From Pollenia angustigena (Eukaryota; Arthropoda; Insecta; Diptera; Polleniidae): 64,000 bases of DNA. The position numbers were made by a program, and so were the translations under genes. Where the stretch lies: positions 235,227,803 through 235,291,802 of the forward strand of contig OV884059.1 in assembly GCA_930367215.1 (NCBI GenBank). Direction: 5' to 3'. This document shows positions 20,964 through 32,750 of the stretch, one piece after another; position 1 is the first letter of the stretch, and each line of letters opens with the position of its first letter. Below the pieces are notes generated by a model. That model did no database searches, was not told where the DNA came from, and saw nothing but the letters and a program-made list of their open reading frames with translations.

Positions 20964-23900
20964 TGACAACCGGGAAATAAGTCACTGAAACTCAGTCACT
21001 CCTGGCTGTTCTACAACCAGGAAAACCTGCCTAGAAGTTTGTTGGCAGCCCCAACACTAGGATCGGGTGCATTGGCCTAATCAGTCAATCATTCCTAAAC
21101 TAAATGATTACAGAAACGTTAATAAATTCAAACAATGATCCCCCAACGATGACGACTTTTGGCTTCAAAAAACTGTTAATGATTGGTACCTGGAACGTTA
21201 GAACACTCTCTGAAATCTCCAGACTCGAGCAAGTTCGGAAGGAAATGGTGTCTTATAAACTTGACATTCTTGGGTTAAGTGAAGTTCGTTGGCTAAACAG
21301 TGGTACTACACAATTGCTTTCCGGTCACCGGTTTATCTACTCTGGCAACACCACTTACTTGAAAAACGGCGTAGGTATTCTTCTATCGCCAAAAGCTAGA
21401 GATGCACTAATAGAGTATAAGGCAGTATCTGAGCGTATAATCACTGCGAGATTCAATTCAAAGTTTCGGAAAATATCCATTGTGCAATGCTACGCACCAA
21501 CTGAGCCTGATGAGGACAGCTTTAAAGATGAATTTTATTGTCAGCTCGACTCCGTTATTAGTTCCTTACCAGTTGGCGATATTAAAATATTTCTGGGTGA
21601 CTTTAACGCCAAAGTAGGAAATGATAACAAGAACCTACAGGCGGTAATGGGCAAACATGGGCTAGGTTCATCTAGAAACAACAACGGAGACAGACTTGTA
21701 GATTTCTGTGCTCGCAACCGTCTCTTTATTGGTGGAACTAAATTCCCTCATAGGGACATCCATAAATATACTTGGGAATCGCCGACTGGCCAAACATTCA
21801 ATCAAATTCATTATGGTTAGTAAACTATTTCTGGGATCACTCCTTGACGTTAAAGCAAGACGTGGTGCTGACATAGCAAGTGACCACCAACTTCTCGTTG
21901 CCAAATTCCGGCTGCGTCCTGCGGCAGTAAATGGGACTAGAAAAAAAGCCGAAAGGTTTAATACATCGCGTCTTCAAGACCCTACCACTTCAATTGTCTA
22001 TAATCAAACTCTTAGATCAAATCTAGCACTCAACGAACAAAATTCATGGTCGGACGTAGTAAAAGCCTGTAAAGACTCTGCAAAGTCGGTTTTGGGCCTG
22101 AAGCAAGTAAAAATTAAGCCATGGATTAGGTCTGAAACCTGGGGCGAGATAGAAAATCGGAAACATCTTCATAACCTGCGTATCCGCGCCAAAACACCAA
22201 CACTAAAATTACAGACAAAATTAGAATACCGACAATCCGCTCGTAAAGTAAATTATATGGTTCGTGCTGATCGTGAAAAGTATTATAATGATATTGCAGA
22301 ACAGACGGAAAAGGCCGCAAACACGGGAAACCTCCGCGGTGTATACTCCGCTATTAAACAAATGAGCGGCAACAACATCAGAAGCACCGCCACGCTGAAA
22401 GCTAATGATGGTACAGACTTAACAACAACCGACGAACAGCTCGAACGTTGGCGTGAATTTTTCTTAACGCAGTCCTTTACTGAAAACCAGGCCGAAACAG
22501 CAACAAGCTCTACAAGGCGCAACCCGAGAAGGGATATCTCAACAGATCCCCCGTCGTTTACGGAAGTTGCAACTGCATTGAATAAGATGAAAAATTCCAA
22601 ATCACCCGGTCCCGACAACATCCCTGCAGAGTTGTTGAAATATGGCTCTGACACGCTAGCAGAGTTTCTTACTCCACTCGTCAGAACTGCGTGGCGTAAC
22701 AACAAAATTCCCGCAGATTGGAAAGAGGGGGTAGTTGTTACAATTCCCAAAAAAGGTGATTTAACGCTTTGCAAAAACTGGCGTGGCATTACTGTCCTAA
22801 ACGCAATTGGTAAAGTAATGGCCACTTTAATACTACAACGTATCTCGCCAGTAGTCGAACAAATTTTGCGAAGAGAGCAAGCCGGTTTTAGGCCTGGACG
22901 ATCTTGTGTCGATCACGTAAACACGTTGCGTATAGTAATAGAGCAATCAGCAGAATACAACACACATCTTTACTTGCTTTTTGTAGATTTTGAACGTGCT
23001 TTTGACACAATATCTCGAACATCTATGTGGTCTGCCCTTATAAATAAAGGTATTCCAGAGAAAATTGTCACCCTAATATGTGAACTCTACAAAGATGCAT
23101 CATGTAAGGTTCGCTTTAATGGAAAAGAAAGCCTGCCTTTTTCAACTCTTACTGGTGTAAGGCAAGGTTGTGTCCTGTCCCCCACATTATTTCTTTTACT
23201 ATTAGATTGTGTAATGGAAGAAACCAACAGGGAGGCCCCTATGGGCATTCAATGGAACATGACAGAGTTTTTAAACGATATAGACTATGCTGATGACATA
23301 TGTTTGATGGCTCATCGCTTTGCGGATATTGAAAAAAAGATAAAAATACTCTCCGAAAACGCTAAAAAAGTCGGATTGAGAATCAACTTCAAAAAGACAA
23401 AACTTATGCGCATTGGTACTCATGTAACAACTCCATTAACAGTTGATGGCACTGTGATCGAAGATGTAGACACCTTCAACTACCTCGGTTGTAAAATAAC
23501 CAAAGATGGTGGATCGGAAGCTGATATTAATGATCGTATTAATAAAGCACGTACCGCTTTTCACAAACTACACAAAGTCTGGCGCGCTAGGAGCATCTCA
23601 AAAAAGACTAAATTACGTATATTCAACTGTAGCGTAAAATCAGTTTTGTTATATGGATGTACTACATGGAGCTACACGAAGCTTACTATAGGAAAGATCC
23701 AAACGTTTATAAATCGATGTTTAAGGCAAATATTAAAAATCTTTTGGCCAAATTGGATATCCAATGAAGAGCTTTGGCTGCAGGCTGGTTGTTGTCCAAT
23801 CGAATTCGATATACGAAGACGAAAATAAACTTGGATTGGTCATATTCTTAGAAGACCACAAAACGATATTGCTAGAGAAGCTCTTGATTGGAACCCTCAA

Positions 23901-24140
23901 GGTCAACGCCGGCAAGGACGACCTCGCAACACATGGATACGTTGCACAAGAAAGGAACTTGAATCAGCACAAACAACTTGGAATCAAATCAAACTACTTG
24001 CAAGAGACAGAAATAGTTGGAGAGAATTCATTAACGCCCTATGTTCCTCGTGAACATTATATTTAAGTATGTACTTGTTATATTAAGGTATAAGTACTGT
24101 TCATATTTAAATAAATAAAGGACATATATATATATATATA
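20964..24140 (+). mobile_element. RTE-like LINE, near full length
   Basis: 3177 bp flanked by TATCGG at 20958-20963 and 24141-24146. One endonuclease-RT ORF, a 140-bp 5' UTR, an 87-nt 3' UTR and a (TA)n tail instead of poly(A): these are the hallmarks of RTE-clade elements, which are about 3.3 kb. It interrupts the RNase H of gypsy relic A, whose reading resumes on both sides. Confidence 0.8.
21104..24053 (+). pseudogene. LINE endonuclease-reverse transcriptase ORF, two lesions
   Basis: An apurinic-like endonuclease (IGTWNVRTL, ILGLSEVRW, GDFNAKVG, SDHQLL) leads into a reverse transcriptase (FVDFERAFDT, GVRQGCVLSP, YADDICLM) and a C-terminal 'GRPRNTW ... ARDRNSWREF' segment. The endonuclease frame ends at 21820; the reading continues in another frame from about 21812 (small deletion). 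A single in-frame TAA at 23826-23828 interrupts the C-terminus, after which the same frame is open to TGA at 24051-24053. No RNase H, as usual for RTE. Only two lesions in about 980 codons make this a fairly young copy. Confidence 0.82.
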
Positions 24141-24142
24141 TA
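24124..24142. repeat. (TA)n tail of the LINE
   Basis: About nine TA units directly after AATAAATAAAGGACA and before the target duplication. It serves as the simple-repeat 3' tail of the RTE-like element. Confidence 0.75.
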
Positions 24143-24813
24143 TCGGAACAATGTCGGCTAAAATAGAAAACTGGATGCCATTCGTCATCACCTGTGGACT
24201 GCAACAGAACCCCGGCCAGTCCTAAATTGCTCGCATCGGTATGTACCTCGTGTCGTGCCGACAAATCGTATATAGCAAGTACGGGCTTGTTACACAGAAT
24301 ATCGATTAGTTTGTAAAACGCTTGGTTTTGTGGTGCGCCCCATTGGAATCTGTTATTTAATTTTTCCGTGTCAGCATTGTAAGTGGTCGTGTTATTAATG
24401 CGTAATACTCCACGAATTTCCTGAAAAATCCCGTCAGGCCCAGAAATCGTCGGACCTCGGTGGTGTTCGTTGGTATTTTAAAATTCTTAATTACCCTGAC
24501 TTTCTCGTCACCAGGCGTTATACCAGACATATTAACCGTGTGACCCAAATATGAAATTTCCTCCGCCAGGAAATTACACTTATCTAAACGAAAAGTGAGC
24601 CTTCATCAACGGTCTTACTGGGAATTATAACGTCATCCAGATATGCCAACACCTCACCCGGCTTCATTTTTCCCACAATATGGTTCATCACGGCTTGGAA
24701 AACTGCCGGGGCGTTTGCAAGTCCGAAAGGCATTCGGTTGTACTCGTAATGACCCTCGAATGTAACGAACGCAGTACATTTTTTCGATTCTTCTTCAACT
24801 TCTATTTGATGGT
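24141..24813 (-). pseudogene. Gypsy relic A, piece 3: RT palm, thumb and start of RNase H
   Basis: From right to left: 'EEESKKCTAFVTF' and YNRMPFGLANAP, then YLDDVII (the RT active site, with both Asp), the connection 'RRFLGLTGFFRKFVEYY', and RNase H start 'VHTDASNLGLAGVLLQ'. Frames change near 24590 and 24350. Its right edge is the 13-bp duplication of the next LINE, its left edge the 6-bp duplication of the RTE-like LINE. Confidence 0.8.
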
Positions 24814-25106
24814 GGCCGGCACATAAAATCCTTCTACTGAACCCTCCACGGGGGTGCTGGCTGGAAACGGGTATCAGTTGGTACTCGGCTAAGATCAGGG
24901 CTTTGAGCATAGTGTCACAATGTAATGCCTATTGTCACATTACTGTGATGGGTTTTGATCATAGGTAGGAGGTAATCGTGGGGTTTGATGCGGTCCGGGC
25001 GTCTGTTTCCCATATTGGGCGGCTTCCTGGTGCGCGTCTGTTATCCAGTGGATCGGCGTTATCGTGTACATGGCAGTATGTATAAAATGCAAACGAAAAC
25101 TATGTA

Positions 25107-26538
25107 ATGGAAGAAGAAGGAAACAAAAGCCGGGCGGTAATATACGCCCAAACGTCGGTGTTAGCAGTGACTGCGACCACCGGCGGGCACGGTGGAGAAC
25201 CATTATCTCCTCTGCGTGTCGCCAGCGGTCACACATTCTCTGCCGTGGTTAAGGCGCCTTACGGTGGAAGTATCAAAGATGCCAAAAATGTTTATATGAC
25301 ACGTACGGATGCCGTTGTCGATTCAGACTCGGATCGCGATAGCGTCAAAACGATTGCCTCTAAAAAGGAACGTGAGCTGCTAAACTCGCCTAGCACATCT
25401 CAGGGAGCCCATTCTATAAATAAGAACAGGCCCAGGAGAAGCAAGGAAGGGCTTATAGCTCTATCGGAATATAAAGCTGCGGTCCGGATACAGCATCGGC
25501 TTGGCTCCCAATCTAATCTTTCCAAGGATGAGAAAGAGCGGATGAAGTGGGCTACGGGGGCGATTGCAGAAGGCCGAGCTCACTTTTCTAAAAACCCGAA
25601 ATATGCTGCCAAAAATCACGGTTTCTACAATTGCATTGAATAGGCTGTGATTAAGAGCATGCAGGGTAAAAGACAGCGGTCAGTTGATGAGTCTCCATCT
25701 GCCGCAAATCCTAAGGAGACAAGAAGCCCAGGAAAAACCCCGAGGGGGTCAGACCCTCGACATCGAAAGCTGCCACTGAACCTTTGCCAAAGGCTGCAAG
25801 AGTCAGTGAAGTGGCCAAACGTCCTCTGAGGGTGGCACTTCTAGACATGAGCAACCCTTTTGGTCAAATGGCCACAGAGCGGTGGAAGATTGTAGAGTTG
25901 AAGATTTTCAACGAAATCGTCGCTAAGATGGAAGCCGAACCTGGAAGACCGCTGCCCTCCTTTGATGGGGCGGATGGTTCAACGGAGTAAAGCTCATCAG
26001 CTGCAAGGACGAGATGACGCTGGAATGGCTCAAAGGAGTTATTAAGAAACTCAAGGGCCTGTGGTAGGATGCACAACTCAAGATTGTGGATCGATCAGAT
26101 ATTCCTGCTCTTCCGAAGGCGAAGGTGAATTTTCCGCGCATTGTGAAACCGGAAGTCGCTCTTCGTCTATTGCAAAATCAGAATCCGGACATACCCACCA
26201 AAGAGTGGAGGATTCTGCATGTACAAAAAGGCAACAAAGACGGGCAGAATTACATACTCCAGATTACAAAGGAGGCTGAAGACCTTCTGTATCCTCGGTA
26301 TGGAAAAATGTCTTGGGGAGTGGGTAGTGTGTTTCTCCGATTGAAGAAACGACATCCACGTGACTCGAACTACAACACATTAGAGGTCGATGAAGTGGAG
26401 CGTGATCTGGCGGCTGCCACCGTGGCCACTTCTGGACTGAATTTGGGTGAGACGGCCAAGGAGGATAGAGCCGACCCCGAGCGGGTGATCTTAGTTGATG
26501 ACGCTAAAGATCCTGCAAGTCAACCTCCAACACAGTAA
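25107..26538 (+). pseudogene. LINE ORF1 (Gag-like), broken
   Basis: Starts at ATG 25107. The first 178 codons are charged and Ser-rich; TAG at 25641-25643 interrupts, after which the same frame continues with 'KSMQGKRQRSVDES'. Later parts lie in other frames (25784-25990, 26086-26538), so at least two frameshifts. The last part ('ILHVQKGNKDGQNYILQI' and on) has the pattern seen in ORF1 C-termini of I/LOA-type LINEs. No zinc knuckle seen. It overlaps ORF2 by about 40 nt. Confidence 0.7.
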
Positions 26539-29500
26539 GATGGCTTCGGTCGAACTCCTCCTCACGATAGAGGAGGGTCGCTACGACGTAGCTCTAATCC
26601 AGGAACCGTGGATCTCCACAGGAAATCGGGTATCTGGATTGAAGTCACGTAATTATAACACGTTCTTCTCAAAAGTGGTAGGTAGAATACGATCTGCAAT
26701 ACTTGCTAGAAAGAATTTTTGTTCATATATTCTCTATAATTACAGCAATGACGATCTCACAGTTGTGGCCTTGGAAGATGGCAGAGATGACATGGTACTC
26801 CTTGCATCATCTTATATGCCACACGATAGGGATGCCCCACCAGTAGAACTCCACAGACTAGTCGAAGAAGCTTGTAGAAGGAGACAAAACCTGGTAGTGG
26901 GTACAGATGCTAACGCTCATCACACAATATGGGACAGTAAGGATATCAACAGTAGAGGTGAGGATCTTATTGCTTTTATATTACAGAATAATATACAAAT
27001 TGCGAATAGAGGTGAGGTCCCCACGTATAAGGGTCCCACCTCAGAAAATGTGCTTGATGTGACGCTTTATACTGATTATAAAACAGTGATAGATGATAAG
27101 AAGGTGCTTACGCAGCCATCCTTCTCTGATCACTCCTATATATCATTTTTGTTGAATTACACTATACCTAACGAAACAGTGTTTAGGAACCCAAGGAATA
27201 CGGACTGGGCCAAATACTCTTCACTTTTGAATACATAGGACATAGATTCTGCTATAGACACATTGGTATCGGGCGTTACTAGATCCTATGAGAAGTCGGT
27301 TCTCCCGACACGAGCTAGGCGTAAGTCCAGACCACCGTGGTGGAATGGTCAGCTGGACTCTGGAAGACGCGAGCTTCGTGAGCTATTCAAACTGGGCTAA
27401 ACGAGCTTCGTGGAAAAGTTTCTGCGATAATATAGAGAAGACAACCGAAACGGCAAGACTGCGGAGGAACGCTGGAGGTGCTTGTGGATACACACTTTCC
27501 GGGCTGCTCTGATGATCCCATTCCAACTGATGAAACTTCTGTTCTGGCAGATGGTGATAGCGGAATTATCACCTATGAGGGGGTGGAATGGGCAATCGAT
27601 TCGTTCCAGCCATATAAGTCGCCTGGTCATGACGGAATTATCCCGGCGCAACTACAGCGGGGTAGACAACGGATAGTACCATGGCTGGTGGAAATTTTTA
27701 AAGGATGTCTGAGGATAAACTATGTGCCTAAATCTTGGAGGATATCTAAGATTGTTTTTCTGCCGAAATCGGGCAGGAGCAATCATATGTACCCAAAAGA
27801 TTTTAGACCTATAAGTCTCACATCCTTCCTGCTGAAAACGTTGGAGAGAATTTTGGACTATCATGTCAAGGGTAACATGAGGCCAACCATTCTCTCTGTC
27901 AATCAACATGCGTACACGAAGGGTAAATCAACTGAGACGGCACTTCATTCAGTTGTCTCGCTGATTGAGTAGACCCTGAGCTATAAGGACTTCGCTATGG
28001 GTGTGTTCCTGGATATCGCGGGAGCATTCAATAATGTGTCCACAGAGGCAATTTTGGCCAGCTTATCTCGCACAGGAGCACATCCGCATGCTAAAAACTG
28101 GATTGGTAACCTGCTACGGTGTAGAACTATATCCGCGGCGTGGGGCAACTCCAGGATAACAAGGAAGGCACACCGGGGAACCCCCCAGGGAGGGGTTCTC
28201 TCGCCGATGCTATGGACGCTTGTCGTCAACGAACTTCTCAATAGACTTCGGGACGGGGCAGCAAAGATGACCGCATACGCGGATGATGTGGCGGTGATAG
28301 TTACTGGCAAGGATCTGAATACTATTAGTTCTGTAATGGAGGCTACATTGGCGATAATCAGCCAGTGGGCAGCCGGAGTAGGACTGGGAGTAAATCCCGA
28401 GAAGACGGACCTAGTACTATTTACGAAAAGGTATAAAGTTGGTCCATGGAGGAGACCTAAACTAGGGGGTACTAACCTGGAACTTAAACACCACACTAAG
28501 TATCTGGGAGTAATACTGGATAGCAAACTGTCGTGGAGACTGAATGTGGAGGAGAGGATGAAAAAGGCAACGATTGCGCTCTACGCATGTAAGAGAATGC
28601 TAGGCAAAACGTGGGGTCTAACCCCTGCTCTTACACATTGGGTCTACACAGCGGTGGCGAGACCAATCCTACTCTACGGGATACTTGTGTGGTGGACGGC
28701 CTTGGATAAGATATCGTACCGGAATATGCTAACGGGCGTATAGAGACTCGCCGAACTTAGTATCACCGGTGCTCTGCGTAGTACACCGACTGCGGCAATG
28801 GATGTGATCCTGGACTTGCAGCCGATTCATCTAGTGGCAGAAGGAACTGCAAGGAGGTCTGCGATACGCTTAAAGGCGACGGGACAATTTGCATATGGAC
28901 TCTATGGTCACGGTAGTATTATAAGGGGAATAGATTGTAGCAGTGACTACACCATTCCGAGACTGACACTTGGAAGGAAACCGCGAGTTACCCTAAAGGA
29001 GGACGGTTGGTTGGTAGGACTCCGATCTGGCCAAGGGACCTTCAGATTCTACACTGATGGTTCCAAAATGGAGGACGGAGTTGGAGCTGCAGTCTACTGC
29101 CAGGAACTGGGTATTCGGGAATCGTATAAGCTTCCCGATTACTGCAGCGTTTTCCAGGCGGAGGTTTTTGCAGCCAAAATGGCTGCCGATTTGGCACGTG
29201 TTCCCGGCACCGAGAACTCGCAGGTAAACTTTTTCATTGATAGTCAGGCGGCGATCAAGGCTATAACCGCGGAATACTCATACTCCTCTGTCGTCCAGGA
29301 GTGTAGGGACTCGATAGATAGACTCTGTGTCAATAGGAGAGTGTATATCTACTGGGTTCGCGGTCACCAGGGCATAGAGGGCAACGAAGAGGTGGACGAA
29401 TTGGCGAAACGGGGGGCCCGTTTACCACACGATAGGATGGAGGTCATTCCGGCTCCAATTCAGAATATAAGGAGAGATACGGACTCTGCTATACGGAGGA

Positions 29501-29898
29501 GATCAGAGGCGTTTTGGGAAAACACAAGAACGTGCAGGGTTTCCAAGGTAATGTGGGGATCCTACGATCCGGAGTCGTCGAGAATTCTTCTGTCGCTATC
29601 GAGAAGGGACTGTAGACTTCTGATAGGTTTGATAACGGGTCATTGTTGGACTGCGGTATACGCCTATAGGGCGGGGCGGTTGAATAGTGACAATTGTAGA
29701 TTTTGTGGGGTACCAGGGGAAAAGGAGACGGTAGAGCACTTGTTATGCTACTGTCCGGCACTCGTGCGCTCCAGGGCGAACTGTCTGGGAGATCATTATC
29801 TCCAAGATCTCGGGGAAGTCTCTGGAATTGGGTTAATGAGACTCCTGGCATTCGTCAAGAGAGTGTGGGATACTCTGGATACCATCACATCTGACTGA
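26498..29898 (+). pseudogene. LINE ORF2: endonuclease, RT, RNase H, zinc finger; broken
   Basis: Start ATG 26498 (a TTG lies one codon upstream). Endonuclease motifs: LQVNLQHSK, LIQEPW, GTDANAHH, SDHSYISF. Stops TAG 27236 and TAA 27398, then a frame change near 27400-27470. RT from 27478 with 'FRPISLTSFLLKTLE', 'HRGTPQGGVLSPMLW' and YADDVAV. RNase H follows, with 'FYTDGSKMEDGVGAAV', Glu in 'FQAEVFA', 'FFIDSQAA' and 'VRGHQGIEGNEEVDE', and then a C-terminal CRFC...HLLCYC finger. TAG at 27970 and 28741 interrupt an otherwise open frame. All catalytic motifs survive, so it is a recently disabled element. Confidence 0.85.
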
Positions 29899-29982
29899 CC
29901 TTTTTACTTTCTTCTGTGGGTTATCGTACAATTGTGGTAACGCTAGGGACCTATTTGGTCTATGCGGGGTCTTTGTGACCGG

Positions 29983-30008
29983 CCACTCTAACCTAACCTA
30001 ACCTAACC
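29983..30008 (+). repeat. (TAACC)n 3' tail, same unit as arthropod telomere repeat
   Basis: Four to five TAACC units (complement GGTTA, i.e. TTAGG) end the LINE before the target duplication. Simple-repeat tails are known in several LINE clades; this unit equals the ancestral insect telomere repeat, which flies have lost. Confidence 0.75.
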
Positions 30009-30279
30009 TCTATTTGATGGTAGCCCATGCGCAGGAGTGCAGAGTGGTGAAATACAGTTGAGCGAACTGCTCCTCCATTACTGGCATAGGTAAGGGTATC
30101 TTCACAGTCATCATATTTAATTGCCGGTAATCTATACATAATCGGTGCTCCCCATTCTTTTTCTCAACTAGAACTAGGAACCAGATTTTCGTATTATTTT
30201 ACTTTCAAGGAGTTCCTTTACAATGTTAGATACAATTTCACGTTTTGCAAATGCAATTCGATAAGGCCTAGAGCATATA
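30009..30279 (-). pseudogene. Gypsy relic A, piece 4: RT N-terminal part
   Basis: Minus strand reads 'RPYRIAFAKREIVSNIVKEL', then 'IIRKSGS', then in shifted frames a KNGEHRLC-like and a 'PLPMPVMEEQFAQL'-like stretch, ending at the LINE duplication. Several frameshifts. The rest of its gag and protease is not visible to the right, where errantivirus DNA begins. Confidence 0.7.
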
Positions 30280-30746
30280 AGTTATGAGGTTTTGATTGAA
30301 AGACGTGCGTGCTTTTTACTCGTAATAACAACTGACTCTTTATTTTCTTCTTCTTTCTTTTTATACACTGATTTTGCTTCTTAATAAAACTGATTTGGCT
30401 TATTTTATAATGAATAAATTTTGCTTATTTTATAAAAACTTATTTTAACCCAATTTTTATGTTTGCAATAAGTGCTTTATTTTATAATTAAAAAATTTTA
30501 TCTATAAAAACTTATTTTAACCCAATTTTAATATTTGCAATAAGTGCTTTATTAGCGATTTGATTTTAATTGATTATTGAATATTGTAGTTAGTTGAACT
30601 CTTGTGTGTTATTGTTGTTGTGAAAGTATAAGTTCTGTGTTAGCAGTTTTTTGAGTTATGTTTTGTTGCTGTAGTGTTTTTGGTGTCATTAGTAGTATTC
30701 ACAGAATGTGCTAACTTATTCGAAGTATTCACAGAAGTTGCTAACT
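30280..30746 (-). repeat. Errantivirus-type 3' LTR with polypurine tract
   Basis: 467 bp with ends AGTTA...TAACT. On the minus strand it is preceded by the polypurine tract AAGAAGGGGGG (30757-30747) and followed by TATA, the kind of 4-bp target used by gypsy-type errantiviruses. It inserted into gypsy relic A. The matching 5' LTR was not found near 37 kb. Confidence 0.65.
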
Positions 30747-30947
30747 CCCCCCTTCTTAAGTGTCAGTGTCCCACTGATCAATTATGACAAAATTTTATGG
30801 GTAATTAATTTTTAGTTCAGGAAAGTGCGGTGGAGTTGGAAATTGTAGAGTTGCTTGGTGATTTTTGCATTTGGAATATAATTGAACAATAATTATTATT
30901 GAAAAACCAATGAAAAGTAGGCCGAAGTTAGAGCTAATTGAAATTAA

Positions 30948-32492
30948 AGGCTCAGTTAGGCGAACGTTGCTGTACCCGTAATGTACCGCACCGTACTGTA
31001 AGCACGTTGCTGCACTTATAGAACGTTTAAAAACGTGTCATATGTTTTCCCATACATAAACAAAAAGCAATAGTATACATAAAACAAAACACAGTGATGG
31101 GAATCAAAAATGTTTAAATGGTGACCGTTGTGCAGAAAAGGTACCACATGATTTAAATGGTATTAAAAAAGTATTTTGTGTATGTAAAAAATGTTAATAA
31201 TTTAATATTTATATTATAGATTTACAATAAATAAATTTGTATTTTAGCATATATAAATTTTTAGCAAACATACATATATTGTAAATGTGCATACAATAAA
31301 CAAGGTTTTGATACCATTTAAAGTCTTTTATTTATTTCACATTTCCATTGTATGTGTATATGCATTTGTTTATTTTAAACATCTAAACATATGTATATAT
31401 GTATATTATGAATTATGTTGTATTGTAAGTTGTTTTGTCTCAATTCTATAGATATACTGAAAAAAGTACCAAAAAAAAAGATAAAATTACCCGCATTCAA
31501 TGTAACATACATCACTGTCTTACAAATGTCACGTAACAACGGCATGAAATTCTATTTTATACAGATTGATACGTTGCAAGTACGGTACATTGCATTTCGG
31601 TAAACTTTTGTATTGGTTTTCATATAACAAAAAGCGAACAGCTGATGGATACAGTACACAGAGCGAAAAAAAACGTTAAAAAACTGTCAACCAGTGGTAA
31701 TAAATTGATAACAAACTGTTGTCAATATTTCGACAACATTTGTTGTTAAATTTTAAACAAAATGTTGTCAAATTGGGCCGTTAGATAAAAAACGTACCAT
31801 TGTTGTCAAATTGATAACACCCTGTTGTCAAATAGGTATCGCCCTGTTGTCATTATTAACAGCGTATACAAGTTATCCCACAATCAACTTTGGTATTCGA
31901 AAGTAAAAAGTGAAAAGTTTCAGTGCTGTGATTAAATTAATAAATAAAAATTTAATAAATAAAATAAAAAAAAATTTCTAAAATTTGTTTTTGTTTTCAA
32001 TTTAATTTTCTATGCGAACGTTAACGTGTGACATCGTGGGCCTGGCTGTAAAAGTGTGAATTTTTTATGTATTTTTTTATAAGTATATTATTTAATGTGA
32101 AATAAATTAATAAATTTACATTATTCCATTTTTTTACTTGGGTTCAGAATGGGTTATTAAGTACATACTACAATCAGAACAATGTGTTATCGAAAGGACA
32201 ACCGAATGTTGTCAATATATTAACGGTGTGTTGTCAAAAATGACAACAGCATGTTGTCGGTATGGTACCATTATGGTGATAATATATAACCAATTTGATG
32301 TCATATTGAGAACAAATGGTGACAAACTGACAACGAGGTGGTTAAAAAACATTGATACCATCCGTTATCAAATTGAACACAAACGTAGTTGGCTCACTTT
32401 TGACAACGGATGGGGTCAATTTTGGTATTTTTATACCGGATTTTTCCCTCTGTGTACAGATACGGTACAGCAACGTTCGCCTAACTGAGCCT
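30948..32492. mobile_element. 1.5-kb inverted-repeat transposon with TAA duplication
   Basis: Perfect terminal inverted repeats of about 28 bp (AGGCTCAGTTAGGCGAACGT and on), flanked by TAA at 30945-30947 and 32493-32495, so PIF/Harbinger-like. No transposase; the 116-codon frame at 32138-32488 is composed of repeat sequence. The inner part carries many TGTTGTCA / TGACAACA copies, clustered at 31680-31850 and 32190-32410. Confidence 0.8.
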
Positions 32493-32521
32493 TAAGCCCC
32501 TATATGAAAGGTTATCTAAAT

Positions 32522-32740
32522 CAGTGATCATCATAAAGAGAGACAGTTAAAAATGTATATGTAGTGGTGAGTGCAAAGAGAGGAACATAAATTTACTCGT
32601 TTGAGACATTAACTATGTGTTTTGTTCTTGTTTTTTTTAAATTATGGCTTTTTACAATTGGTTCGTTAGCCTTCGTGTTGTGTGTGTGTGAAATTGACGA
32701 AAAGTGCTCGGACCCCGGGGGCATAGCGTGATGATCGCTG
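32522..32740. mobile_element. hAT-type MITE with 8-bp duplication
   Basis: 219 bp. Ends CAGTGATCATCA / TGATGATCGCTG (12 bp, one mismatch), flanked on both sides by ATCTAAAT (32514-32521, 32741-32748). A CAG start and an 8-bp duplication are diagnostic of hAT. No ORF. Confidence 0.85.
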
Positions 32741-32750
32741 ATCTAAATGA

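Larger units (their letters stand above)
24814..30008 (+). mobile_element. RNase H-bearing LINE (I/LOA-like), near full length
   Basis: 5195 bp flanked by a 13-bp duplication TCTATTTGATGGT (24801-24813 and 30009-30021). Across it the gypsy RT reads directly from one side to the other. It has a 5' UTR (24814-25106), two ORFs, and a 3' end made of TAACC repeats rather than poly(A). Two ORFs plus a C-terminal RNase H point to the I/LOA group of insect LINEs. Confidence 0.85.

Noticed and set aside
23764..24066. 100-codon plus-strand frame at the LINE 3' end
   Set aside because: The real reading is in the RT frame past TAA 23826-23828 to TGA 24051, with the GRPRNTW motif; this frame is a shadow.
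24584..24910. Gypsy RT coding extending past 24813
   Set aside because: Residues beyond HQIE come from the LINE 5' UTR; the 13-bp duplication and the matching gypsy sequence at 30021 show where the gypsy ends.
32138..32488. 116-codon ORF in the inverted-repeat element
   Set aside because: Made of TGTTGTCA-type repeats and the inverted end; no domain.
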